From Smittia aterrima (lineage: Eukaryota; Arthropoda; Insecta; Diptera; Chironomidae): a stretch of DNA of 64,000 nt. Below, piece after piece: positions 1 through 13,155 of this stretch. A program made the position numbers and the translations under genes. The stretch covers positions 6,014,001 to 6,078,000 of the forward strand of contig CP093831.1 in assembly GCA_033063855.1 (NCBI GenBank), written 5' to 3'. The stretch's first letter is position 1. Every line of letters begins with the position of its first letter. The notes under the pieces are model-generated. The model was not told the DNA's origin and ran no database searches. It was given only the letters and a program-made list of their open reading frames with translations.

Positions 1-3000
1 GTAAGTTTGCTGTTGTGCCCCACATCCGCTCGCGACATTTTACGCAATCACAAGAATTATTCATTTTCCTTCGCCAATCACCTGTGCCTGTTGATCTGCT
101 TTCGTTGTGAGACGCCGAACGACATCAAGCATGTTCAGCTGTTTTGTTTGATTTCAATCCGCTAAAGATTCGAATGAGATACGCGGCGTCTGTTTGGCAT
201 AGTTCAGATGCTTAATATGTCTTATCCCGCGGTGAAATATTTGTAACAATTGCTCGCTGCTTCTGGCGAGCTCTGAAGAGTTATGATTTAAAATTTGTCG
301 TTTAAAGCGACGAATTCTTTATAAGTTAATTAATGAACCACATTTCGTGGCTGAGAATGACGTAAAGCAGTTAAACAAGTTATGACAGCAATCATAACTG
401 CAACAAATTAACGAGAAATCCGAGAGATAAACAAGTTTTTATGCGTTTAATCGAAGCTAAATTTGAAGGTTTGCGTAATTTGCGCCTTCCTTCCTCTCAG
501 GTTCATCTTAAATTAACGTTAATTTACGATCTAACGATCTCAGAAGAATTCGAGACAGAAAAGAATGTCTTGTCGCCTTGGCGATAGTTTCGTGAAAATT
601 TAGACTTTAACAGCTGCAATTCTAATTTTTTCTGTGAAATTCAATTGTGCAAGACTTTGTCGCGGTTTAGGAATTTTTTGTAATGTGATGTTTAATTTCA
701 GGAAGCAACGAGTCTAGCTGCGTAAGCTCCATGGGCTTCTTAAGTAATTAATGCATTCACCTCTTAATTTATCGTTTCGCTCAAACTGCAATTTTTCACT
801 GAATGCGTGAAGAAACAAACAAGCGATGAACACAATTGAATTATTCCGCGTACAAATGAAAACCTGTGTCGCTTATTTATAAAGAGGAATGAGTATTTCG
901 AAGATTTAATTTACAGCCGTGGCCTGCTAATGCCCCGCCAATTAATTCTCTTCGTCGCACGACAGTGCAAAAACGAGCTACTCGCCTCGTCAACTCATCA
1001 GTTACACCAAGCGAAGAAAGATGAATTTCAGTGTGAGACGAGTTAATTTATTTTCTTTTTAATTTGACTGACTTTTCGTGCAAGGCGCACGAGAGCGAGG
1101 TAGGGAAACTCAAAATTTTCACCTTTATTTCCTTCGCTCTCAGAAATTTCGTTTATTTCAGTGGCGCGCTTGATGATGATTTTGATGAAGAGCCAAAAAT
1201 ATTTAAAGAGATCTCACTTCATCCGACAAACTAAATTCATCGTCGCCACTGCTTGCTTTTTTGTGAAATGATTCACGGCTCGAATTTCGTCTTCATTTCT
1301 CGTTTTATTTTTTTAAACTTGATGCAATTAATATTTTTATTTTTCTCACCGCTAGAAATCAAGAGTCTGCGAATGAAAAGCGAATGAAATCTGAAGTGAC
1401 GTTCGTGAGTAATTAATTCGATACTTTGCTAGTATTCTTTCAAAAAGTCTCTCCAAACTGTCGCCAATTATGAAATCAAATTCTGCTCAAGCTACCGCGG
1501 GAACATATTTCATGAACAACGTCAGCAAGCACTCGACTCTCGTCGTGGCTTGAATTTCATGTCAACTAACTAAAGTACCGGCATATTCTCGAGCAACTTA
1601 ACTTCTCCTCTACTCGATTGTCGCGAACATGAAAGATCTTGTTTTGCCAAAAACGCAATTCTTTACAATGAAATGATCTTTTCATCCTCTTGTTTCTCTG
1701 AACGATGAAAACTTTTCATTCATCGATTTTTTTTTGTGCGACGCTCGAAACTGCCTTTTCAACAACAACATTCGTAGACAAACAAGAGCTAACTGTACAA
1801 AAGGCATCGCTCACAAGAAGAGAAGAAAATTTGAACACGTGCAAAAATTGTATAAGCCAAAGATGAATGGGAAATGTTTTAAAAGGAATTCCATGCTTCG
1901 CTTGATTGTGTTTGAAAAGGGATTGGAGAATACATAGAAGTGAATCCCATTGAGGAACTTAGATAAAGCTTTACAGTTATTGCGAGCGGATGCTGCTTTG
2001 CAATTGATCTAAGAAGAACAAGAAATGTCGACATATGCAACGTTGATACCTTAAAAGTTATAAATCCTTGCATTACTTTAATTAGAATCGCTCGAAACGA
2101 AGAATTTCCATGATTAAAAATTCCTAAACTCTTCCCTCACATCAGCCCTCATACCTTAACTGCTTTCACCCACAATGAGCTGACTAATGTCGGGGTGTGT
2201 CCTTTTCTGGTTAACGATATTTATGCTTTGCTATGGCTTTTCGTCTTGTTTCGTGCAGTCAATGTACTCTGCTAATGCTCGTCGATGTATTCATGACGTA
2301 ACTAAAGCATTCGACTTGGGGTGAAATGATTAAATTCTCGTCCACCCTTCGCTGAGTTCGGAAAATTTTCCGACCCTTCGTTTCTATTCGAAGAGGATTT
2401 GTTGGAAAATTAAAGTAAATGAAAATCAATGTTTGGCTTTAGGGATGTTTTCATTTCACGGTGTCCTCCGCTTTTGTTGATGTTCTCGATTGTGGAAGAA
2501 GTCATTCCCCTGGCGAAGCTGAAAGCAAAGATGAAATGAGATTCTCAGATCAGTTTCAAGATTTCGTGACATGTGTTCGAGGTCTGGAAGAAGCGGAAAA
2601 TATCCTTGAGCTAGAAAAAAAAGTATCAAACTCATAGCTCGCACTTGAAGTCGAATGAAAATGCATAAAACATGTTGCGAACACTTGGCCAAGATCATTA
2701 TTTGCTCGTTCTCATATTTCTCCGACTTGCTTTTCCATAAGTCTGTTGTAATATTTTGATGCGACTGTGCAAACAAGAGAGAGAGAAGAGGGATGGTTAT
2801 GAGTATTATGACGATATTTAATGACTTCACGGGCTTTCAAACACATCATGAATAAAAACAATTGAATGACATTTTAATTACGAACATGTCTCGGCACTGC
2901 GTTGCTTGCGTCAATGCAATTTGAAAGGAAACTTTTCTTGTTTCTTCAACAAATCTTAAACACGTGTTCGATCGCAGAAAAACGAACGAACGAGCAGCGA

Positions 3001-6000
3001 TTTTGCTTCAATCGGAAACGAATTAAGAATTATTCAAGTCTGCCACTTAACGACTCGTTAATTACACGCGTTGAGCGAGAGCAAAATATTTTTATTGTGC
3101 AAATGAATTTAGTGGCAGCAACCGGCAGATTTCAATAAATGCTGTAGCGCGTGAAACTGCAGCTTCGTCGGGATTTGTTCAATTGCAATGTGTTCAATAA
3201 ATCGGCACATGTCTCAATTTCTCATCGTTTTCATTTAGCAGAAGACTCGTCTAATCACCCGAAATTTGTTTACATTAGCTCTGATTCTATAAATGTCAGC
3301 AGGATGCAATTTAAACTAGGGTGGCGAACCTATCAACCAAATGTGTTTTAGCGTGAAGATGGAACGTCAACAAATATCTGACAAAGCAATATCGCTTACA
3401 AAGCACATTCAAGAAGAATAGGAAACCGCTCCTTCATTGTCTGTTGACAAGGCTATGATTGAAGTCAGCGAATTCTCAAGTAACAAGACAAGTAACATTC
3501 TCTCATTTCATTTGAATAAAATGATTTCAACTCTTTCCTCAACAATGAAGTCCTTGATCGTGAATACAACAATTGAATGTCTTTAACCCTAAGTTGTCTC
3601 GTGGCTTTGCTTGAAATCAGTCTTTGAAACATTTTGATTTTCGCATTAGCAGTCAGAAAGTCTTTTAATTCGCAGCAGTGACAATCAATCAAGATTATGT
3701 TTCATTAGCTTTGCTGTTGGAGGTCTCTCAGTTCGATCATTCAATGATTGTCAGATTTGTTTCTCGACCAGATGAAGAAATTCTCAGCGAAAAGGGATTT
3801 CGCATTGTTGGTCTCATAATTAATGATCGGCGCAGTAAACTTCTTCTGTGTTGACTTAAAGTCGTAGTCGAGCCGAGACTGAATCGTTTTCACGTGAATT
3901 TAAAAGCAATAAATTAATCTTTCGTCGGTGGGAGATTTATGGATGTCAATAAATATCAGCCGCTGCTCGGAACGACCACGAGAGACATTTTAAAAGCCTC
4001 TCAAAGAGTTTTCTTATTAATTACAATTTTCAATTAAAATTCACCGCACACTTTTAGACTCGTTAGTCATCGAGAGGTTTATTAATAAAACTTCTTCCTT
4101 GAAACGTTTACGACTTTGCTGTCAGTCGATCGGCAGTGAAACGATGAAAAATTTTCCTGAAATTTTTCCAATTAATCAAAACGAACTTAATTGTCGATGA
4201 CCGTTCACATCCAATAGAAGCTCATGCGTTCCTAACAACTAAAAATAAATGACGATCGTTAAAGGGAAAAAGCACTCGCGCTGTCATTAAAATAATTCTC
4301 TTTTGAATGCGCTCGATTGAAATTGAAATTGGAAATTTATAATGTCACCAACTCCCTGCGACTCACCCCAATCATAACAGCGAATTAAACATTAATGAAT
4401 GTAATAATATTTGTTAAATGCCAAAGCTTTTAAGATCGGATTACTGACTCACTCGTTTCTCGATTTCACTTTTACTCTAACGCACTCTCACTCAATCTAT
4501 CTCGTTCTGTAAAAACAAAACAAAAACTTGTATTTAATCAGTTGTAATCTCATGTTTAGAGTCGGATTGAATTCGTTTCACAATGACAAAGCTATCGAAT
4601 GAGCTGAAAAAAAAATGTTACAAGCGTAAGTTCATCAGTTCAAAGCAATTAATCTGTTCCACTTTGTGTGATTGCATTCGATAGAACCAGACGACGAGTA
4701 GAATTATGACAGAAGGTGAATTAAAAAATTATTAACAAATTCCCTGTCGTTGTTGTTTGCACAAATGTCGTAAATTCAATGTCGAGTTTGATAATTGAGA
4801 TTTCATGTTTTATCAGCAGCATCTCCCAGCACTTGTCACGCTGACTCAAAACGTTCGCGTCTAATTACGTTATAAGATTTACGAGTTCAAGGGACTGATT
4901 GGAAGGCAAACATGGATGATTTCGCTTGCATCTGCAATGAATTGAATTGAGTCATTGCACTGAGCATTGAGTTAAAGAATTCTTGATGTAAAATTAGAAA
5001 CGATTGTAGATGCAGAGCTGAAAAGAAAAATTCTAACAGACTGCAAACACATTTCCCTCGCTCATCCTGTTGAAACTGTGAGTCGTCTTTCTGCACATTG
5101 CTGAATTTTCAACGAGAGAAACAACATTTGTAAACATTTGGATTTTTAATTTCGAAACGAGCTCTGATTAAAGAGTCTGATGAAGGCGATTGGATTAGAA
5201 CGACGGCAACAAAGGAAAGTATCATCGCTAACATATGTTCAGCAGCTTTCCTTAGTTTTCTTTTCACGAAGCGGTTGCTGAGAATGATGGACGAGCTAAG
5301 GAATTGACGAAACTGATGTTGGATGGCATGGGTCGGGGTCGATGTTAAAAATAGGTGAGAAAAATCAAAGCGGAGAGAAGATTAAGTGGCGGGGAAAGTC
5401 GAAGTTGCCAGCCAGGAAAATATTTGTGATGAACACGTGTATCGAATGGCTTCAGCTGCTATAAATATGCGCTTCAGGCTCTAATTAGAATCGACAGATT
5501 CCGAGAATGGTTGAGCAGACAAGAGAGCGAGAGCTTCAGGAAACTCAACCGCATGCCAACTCACGAGCAATTGAAACTGAAGCTTAGCAGCATGCTGCAA
5601 TTAATTCGTCTTTAATCCAAGGAGAGATGCTTTTAGTTTTAGTTCATCAACGACATGTGCGTTTAATTCATTTCTCTTCGTCATAACTTCCTAAGCCACC
5701 ATCGATAGCCGCAGATGAACACATGTCGTTGAGTCTTGAATTGAATCGTTCTTAGCTTCTTTTAAAAAAACATCAGCGAGAAGCATCATCTCGTGGACTG
5801 AGATTAATGTGAAGCAAGCTTTTCCTTTGAAGCACAAAGACGGCTCTTTCATCGAGCAATGGTGCCGAGCACTTTTAAAATTTTCGTTGCGTTCTTGCTC
5901 ATCGCAGATTTCATTGGAACTTTTCCCTCTTCGAAGACATTTAATTAATTTAAGTTGCTGCGAGAACAGATTTCAATTAAAATGTAATTCGTCTGAACGA

Positions 6001-8640
6001 AACCCGCACGGATTCGCTCTTCGCTCTGATCCCCCACATCTGCACGTTGTGAATTAATAAAACATAAAATTTGAACAAGTCGTAATACACATTTGACCCT
6101 CTGAAGCCGATAGAACAACAATTGCTTGAGTCACGTGGCCAAACAATTTCTTAATGAAATGCAACATCGTCATTAGACAAATTGAACCATCTATGGCGAG
6201 TAAAACTTTCAGTTCGATTGGCGCGTTCTAGTTCCATTAAAATTAACGAGGAAACTTTTTGTGTTTTCAAACGCGCGACGTGTGTCGATCGTGTGTGCTC
6301 GATTTTAATAAAATATGAACTGCGAGCACGTTCGGAAAGGACAACAAAAGGAGTCGATCAAATTATTTGCTTCTACTTCAATTGCCAAAAGGAAAAATTG
6401 ATCAGAATTTTCATTGTGAGCTGCTCGAGAATGTTTCAAGTATCACGATCGATGGCTTCAGGATAGAAGCTTAGAAACTTTGCCACGTGCGTTTCAGGAT
6501 TAAAATGCGTAATGCATTTTAATTAGATTCGTTGTTTCTTTGGTTTCCTTTTTGAAATTACTTTGTTCCCCCTTTTCCTTTAGTCGACAAAACAAAGTGC
6601 ACGTGATCAAGATTCGATTTCTGTTCTCATTAAAATTCAAAACATTAAATTTCCATAAAGCGCCGTACGTTGCAACGAACCGGATTTTCCGTTTTCATGT
6701 TTTTTGAAACATTTTCTTCGAGCGGAAGTTGGATTTCGTGAGCGTCTCGCCTTCAGTCTCCCCATCGAATCGATGCGATTTATGTTTGCACAACTGCCTC
6801 GTCGAGGAAGCTCTCGCTCGAAATGAGTTCCTGGGAGTTCGCTCTTTCGGTGGTAATGACGGTCTGTGATCCAGATGTAATTAAAAATAGAAGACAGACA
6901 AGCGCTGTTCGCTGCTTCTCACAAACTAAAAATATCAAAGTAAGAAAATTGTCAGGCCGGAGACAATTCCAATGACGTGGGGAGGTGGAAATATGAAATC
7001 ATCCACCACATGGCCTCAGCTGATGAAACATCATTCATGCTTCGCGATGGGTGAGACTCAAGTGACAAGAAACATCTCCGCCGCGATTGAATCTCAATTA
7101 CACGATGGCGCTGTTTGTGAGTGTTGGTGACGGTTGATTCATGAAAGATGAAACGACAGTGCCCGCTGGGGCTCGTTAAATCGCCGAAAAACAAACGAAA
7201 CGTCATTTCGAACAAGAGTTTTTGACGCTTTTCCTTCAACTGCTCATTTTCACCAACTTGGGATCATCATCATCGTCGTGAAACGCTGTAATCTCTGGCA
7301 TCGCTCTGTGTAATTAATGCTCACACCGTCTAAGAGAAGAAAATTAAAGAAGTGGCGCAGTTTAATTTTAATTAATGTGATTTTTTACATGCGCAAGCTG
7401 TTAATTCGAATCAAGCGTCAGATGACGGAACGCGTCGTACATTTCTCGTCTTTTGGCATATCAGCTTTAATGTTATCGCAAAAGAAAAATCGATGCTTTA
7501 TGTTGCCAAGGATACGAAACTAAAGACGCAGATGCAAGCGAATTCATTCGAGAATCGAGAGAGAATCTCCCCTCGTCGCTCCATCGAGAGCGACGGAAAA
7601 TGGTGAACGAATGAGACCTGCGCGTTGAGGTGACAACTGACAAGGAAAATTGGAGACCATCGCATGAAAATGGATACGTTTTATCGATCCTGTGAGTCGC
7701 TTGGCTCTTGATTTGCTTTAAGTCCATGAACCACACCAGCAAATGAACGAAACCTAAAGTCCTGCTAATCCCCATAGAAAATCCTCTTTAGCCTCATTCA
7801 TCTGCGATAGAAATATGATGAACATATTTTTGCTCTTTTCTTCGTCCCTTGGCAACAAAAGATGAATCTTCCTGTTGTCAAATGTTTCACCCTCGCTTTT
7901 CACGCATCCGAGGAAAAAATTATTGACTTGAACTCGACGTGAGCGCACACGACATTGTAATAAAGGGAAAATCTCGATTGTAATCTCCGAATAAATAAAG
8001 GAAGAATTTTCATAGCCGTTTCCATCGAAGTGGAATTGTGATCTTAATAACCAGCACGTGCAAGTTACTCGCTGAATCGAAGCCTTAATGAGGCGATTCG
8101 CATCTTCCCTTCTCGTTTTTTATTGTCCTCGCAATGTAATACGAGGGTTTTAATGAAAAGCGACATTTATTGGATGAGCGCAGTGTGAGATAGCTCAGCT
8201 TCTTTTTCGCTTCCAGAGCAGACTAATTCCATTGACCTTTTGACAAGCATAGAACTGTGGCGACATCAGAAGTCAGAGAGGCGTAATCTGAAACTTTATG
8301 GCGCTTTAAACGCCAGGTGCACCTCGCACAGTCGACAAATCATGTTTAACTCTTTTACAATTCAATTATGCTTGCAAGCAAAAGAAAGTCCGAGAGTAGA
8401 GAAACTTAATAAACTCTCGGCCATTCGTAAATATTATGAAGTGAAACGTCATGTTTTGTCTATAAAAGTTATTCATGTTCCTACATATATTGTCGCTGTA
8501 AGGCGACGACGGCAATTGTCAGTGTTGGAAATACAAATCAATTCAGTTGAATGCCATTTAAAGTCATTTCTGCAGTGACTTTTACGGCACAAAACTCGTA
8601 TCGTTGATGAAGTGAAACTCAATGATTATTTTGTAGCATG
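1..8640. other. Gene-free AT-rich stretch, possibly intron or regulatory DNA
   Basis: I see no supportable coding gene on either strand. Open frames are short, mostly lack ATG, and none resembles a known family. The first six bases, GTAAGT, match the 5' splice-site consensus, so the window may start at the beginning of a large plus-strand intron; this is inference from six bases. The sequence is rich in AATTAA and TAATTA words, which are homeodomain-type cores and common in regulatory DNA of developmental genes. No tRNA, rRNA or transposon was recognised. Confidence 0.5.
6499..6523. repeat. Perfect 10-bp palindrome with 5-bp spacer
   Basis: The arms ATTAAAATGC and GCATTTTAAT are exact reverse complements around GTAAT. 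The ATGC/GCAT cores next to ATTA resemble paired POU/homeodomain half-sites. It could also be chance in AT-rich DNA. No gene is adjacent. Confidence 0.4.
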
Positions 8641-8762
8641 CGAAAACTTTATTTTAATTATTTCATCTCGAGAATTTGAATTGTTGGTTTAAACTGGTCC
8701 GGTGTTGCTCTATTTCTAGATTTCTGGTTATTGTTGTCATCGTTGTTGTGGTGGTAGTGGAG

Positions 8763-8879
8763 TTAGCAGCAGCCAGCGAGACATGGAGTCACACAGTCGC
8801 ATCCAAAGTTCTCTTCCTTGCCACAGCCTTGTCCTGGTTGGCATCCCCAGCTTGACATTCCCCAGAAGAACGGATTCAT
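8763..8879 (-). CDS. 38-aa cysteine-rich peptide, unrecognised
   Basis: This complete minus-strand frame encodes 38 residues with seven cysteines (positions 13, 19, 27, 29, 33, 37, 38). It begins MNPFFWGMSSWGC and ends PCLAGCC. The ATG is preceded by CAAA, a good insect start context. A TATAAAA box (8959-8965) lies about 30 bp upstream of an initiator-like TCACAGTT (8936-8929), and AATAAA follows at 8653-8648. This gives a transcript of about 290 nt with no intron. There is no signal peptide, so a secreted defensin-like role is unlikely. Gly/Cys-rich tiny proteins without a signal are known among fly sperm and testis proteins and metal-binding proteins, but I see no diagnostic repeat. Function is unknown; the case for a gene rests on the promoter, start, stop and poly(A) signals lining up. 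Confidence 0.7.
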   Translation of the reverse strand: MNPFFWGMSSWGCQPGQGCGKEENFGCDCVTPCLAGCC

Positions 8880-8928
8880 TTTGATATTGAGTTTGGTTTG
8901 TGAAGTTACTTGAAGTAAAACAAAAGTT

Positions 8929-8965
8929 AACTGTGAACTTCTATTTCAAGTCGAGACGTTTTATA
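8929..8965 (-). promoter_or_regulatory. TATA box and initiator of the cysteine-rich peptide gene
   Basis: On the minus strand TATAAAA (8965-8959) is followed about 30 bp later by TCACAGTT (8936-8929), the classical core-promoter spacing. About 55 nt of leader separates it from the ATG at 8879. Confidence 0.65.
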
Positions 8966-8990
8966 CTAAAAATATTTCATTCGAAAGACG

Positions 8991-9036
8991 AAAACTCAAT
9001 CAATTTTCGATTATTTTTGATAATTGATTGAGTTTT
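8991..9036. repeat. Perfect 15-bp inverted repeat upstream of the TATA box
   Basis: AAAACTCAATCAATT (8991-9005) and AATTGATTGAGTTTT (9022-9036) are exact reverse complements around a 16-nt loop. The repeat sits 26 bp upstream of the TATA box of the cysteine-rich peptide gene, so it may be a dimeric factor site or a cruciform-prone element. Confidence 0.6.
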
Positions 9037-10206
9037 AAACTTTCTACCAAGAACTCTTTTTGAAGTCATTGAATGATCGTCACCTAATCAATTGTCTGTG
9101 TAGATAGCGATACATCGAGGTCGTTCGCTTCTGGCTCAGCTGAATTTTCTCTTCAGTAAATTTATTGCCTTTTATTGCATTTCTTCGCTCTCCGTCGTTT
9201 CCTGAACATTTTCTCGCAAGCGACTAACTTATTGTGTTGCATTCGATAGTTCTCTAGTTGCTGTCACATTCTTTTTATTGCTTTTCATTCTTCTTTCATT
9301 TATATGAGCTACTCGCTGCCACCTGCAATAAAATGCAATTTATTGGAGACGAAAGGAATCTGAAATTGTTTTATGTTTACTTGAGTGTCTGTAAATCTGT
9401 TTAATAGTGCAGGGGTTAGTCATTGAACTTGAGGAAGGAAGTTTAATGATTAAAGTTTAAACTTCCGATTTCGTTGATTGATGTAGTTATAAAATATTAC
9501 GTGACATAATCGCCTTCTAGCGAAACTCGCTTCACCTTTTACGATCCATCATGAAGAGCTACGGAAAACAAGTCTCAAGAAATATTAAATTTAGAATTGA
9601 AACGAACGTACATCGTGTCTCATCAAGCTTGCGGGTGCATGAAGAAGAAGAAAAGACAACATATCGTTCTTAATTACGATGTCTTCGTTTTGATATTTTT
9701 GGCCCGTTCGTGACGCTTCATAAATGAAACTTCTCGACTTCCTCGTGATTACCGGAGAATTTCAATCCTCAAGCGGAATTTTAACTGAGAAGCGCCATAA
9801 AGAATTCTGAAAATTCGTCGTTAATCAACGAGCGATGACAAAAACAAAATCTACCTCGCAATAAAACTTTTATTTTGCGCGTCAATGAAACAAACGTGGT
9901 CTTAGATATTTCAAATCGTCTCAATCTAAAATTCTATTTCATTCGCAATTCAGAAGCGAATTTGCAATAATCAATGCAATTCCATAAAAGCTATGGAGAG
10001 AATGTTTAAAACATGTTTACGTCAAATTTAAATACAGGAACGAGAAGGCACACCCGGCACATTCTGTCGCCTTTAACAAAGCTACATTGCATAAAGCTCA
10101 CTCAACGAGATTGAAATTCCGTTAAAACTGTTAAATGTTGTTGAACAATAAAAGAATTCGCAATGCTTGACTGTTGAAATCTGCGGTGATGAACGCGGAA
10201 ATTGAT
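9037..10206. other. Intergenic region without recognised gene
   Basis: No coding frame or RNA gene is visible. It lies between the cysteine-rich peptide promoter and the stop codon of the pickpocket channel, and must contain the channel's 3' UTR. AATAAA on the minus strand occurs near 9866, which would imply a long 3' UTR. Confidence 0.45.
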
Positions 10207-12003
10207 TCAATTGCAATATGGAAAGGGAGCTTGCTCTTCCTTCTTAAAAAGATTCAAAAAAGTTCGAAATAAGCTTCTCAATTTTAAGTTCACTGTCTGA
10301 CGAATGGTTTTGTTTGAAAAAGTTTCTCGATTTGTTCTGTGCGTATCGCATCGCAACGGCTTCACAGAAAAGATTTCCTTGCCCTTTCGTAATGTTGATT
10401 CCTCCTTAGCCTGTCTTCCTTCCTCAGCTTTATTCCTTTTTCTCGCGAAGTACGATCGAAATGAAATAAAATATAATATCTCCACCAAGGAAATAACAGA
10501 GAAGCCCATAAACAAACCGAGAAGTCCTCCGATGTTCGATAGAAAGTCAGTGAAGCCAATGAACTGAGTCTTAGTAAATCCACCGTAAGAGTTCTCGAGG
10601 AAAAAAATCTGCATAATTGCGGCATTCCTTTCAATAGAATCTGCTGGAAAATAGTCATCGATCATTTCTCTTGTGATAAATTTTCCTGCGCCCAATCGAG
10701 AAGTAGAAATTTCCCTTCCGTAGTTGACTTCAAAGCAAGCAGGCAGACAACTATCACAAGAATAATCTTTGTTCCTTGAAAGAGAGATTTTGTAGAGCAC
10801 ATCTTCGTAGCACACTGCTTTCTTTCGATTACAGATGATGCTGTTATTATCGAACTTCCGGGGCATGTAGTAGAGAGTGCAGCCACATTTCTTCTCTGTT
10901 AACTTCGAGATACATTCCATCTCGCAATTCTTTTTCGAGTATACATTGTAATAAGACAAATTAGCTTCATCAGCGAATAAACAATGTCGTTTGTCAATCG
11001 ATATATCGCGAATCAGCGCCGATGCTTTGCTGATCGATGGACTTATAACAATTTTTGTCTCGCGGCCTGTTCCAACAAAGAAGCCAAAGTTAGCAATCAC
11101 TGGGATTTCAATTGGTGAATGAAGAAGAACTTTAAATCCTGACGAGCTGGTTGAGCTGCAGTAATAGTTATCAACATCAGCGTTAAGTATCAAAGTCAAT
11201 CCCATGTTTTGACCTGAACCCGGAACTGGTCGTGGATAAGGAGTTTGGTTGGATGGCATGTAACCTTCTGCTGGTGTCCATGTTTTGTATCTATTTGCTT
11301 CGGTATCATCCTTTACAACCTGCTCATTCACTTTAAAACTTTTAAACAATAACATCGGATGTACTGAGTTGAAAGAACAGCAAAGCCCTTCATCGGTCAG
11401 AATGCTTCTAAAGACTGTTTTGCAAACGAAATCTTTCATTCCGAATCTACAGCGGAGAATCATATTATCGCAAGATTGAGCTGCTTTCAAGAGAAATTCT
11501 TTTGCGTCAGCCCATTTCGCATCGACCACCATCGTCTCGTTGTTGAAAGCTTCATCCTTTGAACAAACGCTTTCCAACATTAACTTCGATTGATGAGTTT
11601 TCCTCGATTTTGCAAAGCTTTTCTTCACTTGATTCATGTTGCAAATCGTAATCGCTGGGAATGGGATATCTTTGATTTCTGTGTAGACTGGATCCAAGCC
11701 AATGATCACAGGATTCTCAGTCCATTTCTGATAAATGTTCGTGATGAAATAAGTTGCCAATAGCACCACCATCAGAAAGGAAATCCCGAAGAAAACTCTC
11801 TCGAAAATTGAGATCGTACCTGAGAAAGGAAATCAACTTTTTGTTTTTAATTCTTCAGAGTCGATCTTACATGTTCCGATATATCGCAATCCATGCAATG
11901 TAGAGTTTAGCAAATAGTGTTGAAAGCTCTCACTACAACTGGAATGATGGTCATCATTCTTAGAGCCCAATCGCTTCTTCTTTCGAGAACTTTTAATCGC
12001 CAT
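10207..12003 (-). CDS. ppk: Pickpocket family DEG/ENaC sodium channel
   Basis: Two exons, 12003-11871 and 11819-10207, join across a 51-bp intron to give 581 aa. The N-terminus MAIKSSRKKKR leads to the family signature HGLRYIG before TM1 (about residues 50-75). FPAITICN follows TM1. The large extracellular domain carries the conserved cysteines (for example CGCTLYYMPR and CDSCLPACFEVNYG). TM2 holds the pore region GLLGLFMGFSVISLVEI, including the G-x-S selectivity filter. The length and both membrane segments are complete, so this looks functional. Family members form amiloride-sensitive trimeric Na+ channels used in mechano-, osmo- and chemosensation; I cannot assign the exact ppk orthologue. 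It starts at the first ATG after a clean leader. Confidence 0.9.
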
Positions 12004-12744
12004 CAGTGTTGTTAGCGGAATGAAGAGGAATTTTCCATTGGAATCATTTTTATTTCCCTGAACTATTTGACAAATTCTTCAAGTAAATATTTTTTTCAGA
12101 TCATCAAACAATTGATTTCGCTTTCATGGTGAAACAGCGCGAGGTTCATGTTCACTAACGACTTTAATGTTTGATGATCTATTATGCGAATGCCACGAAC
12201 GCAACATTCAAAACGATTGAACTAGACATTAACTTGACATCAGAAGCAAACAATCCTCATCGGGTCACAGTTCATTTGAAATTTAAATTATTAAACTTAA
12301 ATAAGTTTTATTCGCTTGCGATTCTTGAGTGGACGAACACGTGTTGCATGAGACGAAACTTAGAATAGTCATCAAATCTCGAGAATTGAAAGCTAAATCG
12401 CTTCCATTGAAAATCTACTCGCAGCTGTGATGACGCTTTGCCTCAGCAATCTCTTTGAGTGTCTCTTCTTTCGATGTTTATTCGTCTTGCTACTTTTCGG
12501 TATTTTTAACTTGCACGTGTGAAATTCTCGGATTTATTGTAGTGTAAACGAAGACAGGAGAGAAAAGAATGTTTGAAGCCTTTGAGAGCGACTCAAGACA
12601 ATTCAATCCCCGACAGCGATAATTCCTTGTGCTCTGTATTTTAAGATTGAACACGTGGTGGAAAGTTTTCTGCAACCATGGGATCGTTTTGATTTCTCTT
12701 TGAGTTGAGCTGAAAAGAATTCTGATTGAGACAAACGAATGATT
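12004..12744. other. Spacer between the ppk 5' end and the snoRNA host 3' end
   Basis: No coding frame of note. It must hold the ppk promoter (reading towards lower coordinates) and the transcription end of the SF3B3/snoRNA unit. Nothing else was recognised. Confidence 0.4.
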
Positions 12745-12913
12745 TCTTTCACAAAATCTTTTTTATTTTCCATCAAAAGTTGAAATTACATCAAAGTTTA
12801 GTGATCTAGAATCGAAGCGATCCCTTTATGAAGCTGCTGGGTCAACTGTAAAGAAAAATGAAATGAATTTAGTTACAACTTCGATGGCATTTCGTAATAA
12901 GCGATTTGTATTG

Positions 12914-12990
12914 GGAAATCAGATAAATTTGTAATTTTATAATCAAGAATATTTCAGGTGAAACACGGATTACATGTTACATCATTGAGT
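12914..12990 (-). ncRNA. Box C/D snoRNA, U18-like guide (last intron)
   Basis: Box C ATGATGT lies at 12985-12979 and box D CTGA at 12922-12919, about 67 nt apart. An internal D' CTGA follows the guide. The guide TCCGTGTTTCA is an 11-nt perfect complement of the conserved 28S rRNA segment TGAAACACGGA, the site of the standard NL4 primer and the target of U18. Counting five bases from D' predicts methylation of the middle A of GAAAC, three bases 5' of the classical U18 site. It lies in intron 13032-12846. Confidence 0.8.
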
Positions 12991-13155
12991 CGCAGTTTTA
13001 CTCAGTTTTAAAATGAATTGTTTGAATCTCACCTTTAACAGAAGTGCAATTAGCAGTCAAACGGGGAAAAAAACGTTTTATGATTAAAAATCTGTAAAAA
13101 AGAAGAAATGTTATTGTAAATTTTTAAAGAGTTTGCATGACTATTCACACTTTGG

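Noticed and set aside
2456..2830. Minus-strand 124-codon frame with a signal-peptide-like beginning (SLNIVIILITIPLLSLLFAQS)
   Set aside because: The first codon is GTG, not ATG, and no splice acceptor, promoter or homology supports it.
6182..6466. Plus-strand 94-codon frame
   Set aside because: No valid ATG start context, no homology, composition like the surrounding non-coding DNA.
8240..8578. Plus-strand 112-codon frame
   Set aside because: Starts without ATG (TTG) and shows no family resemblance or splice structure.
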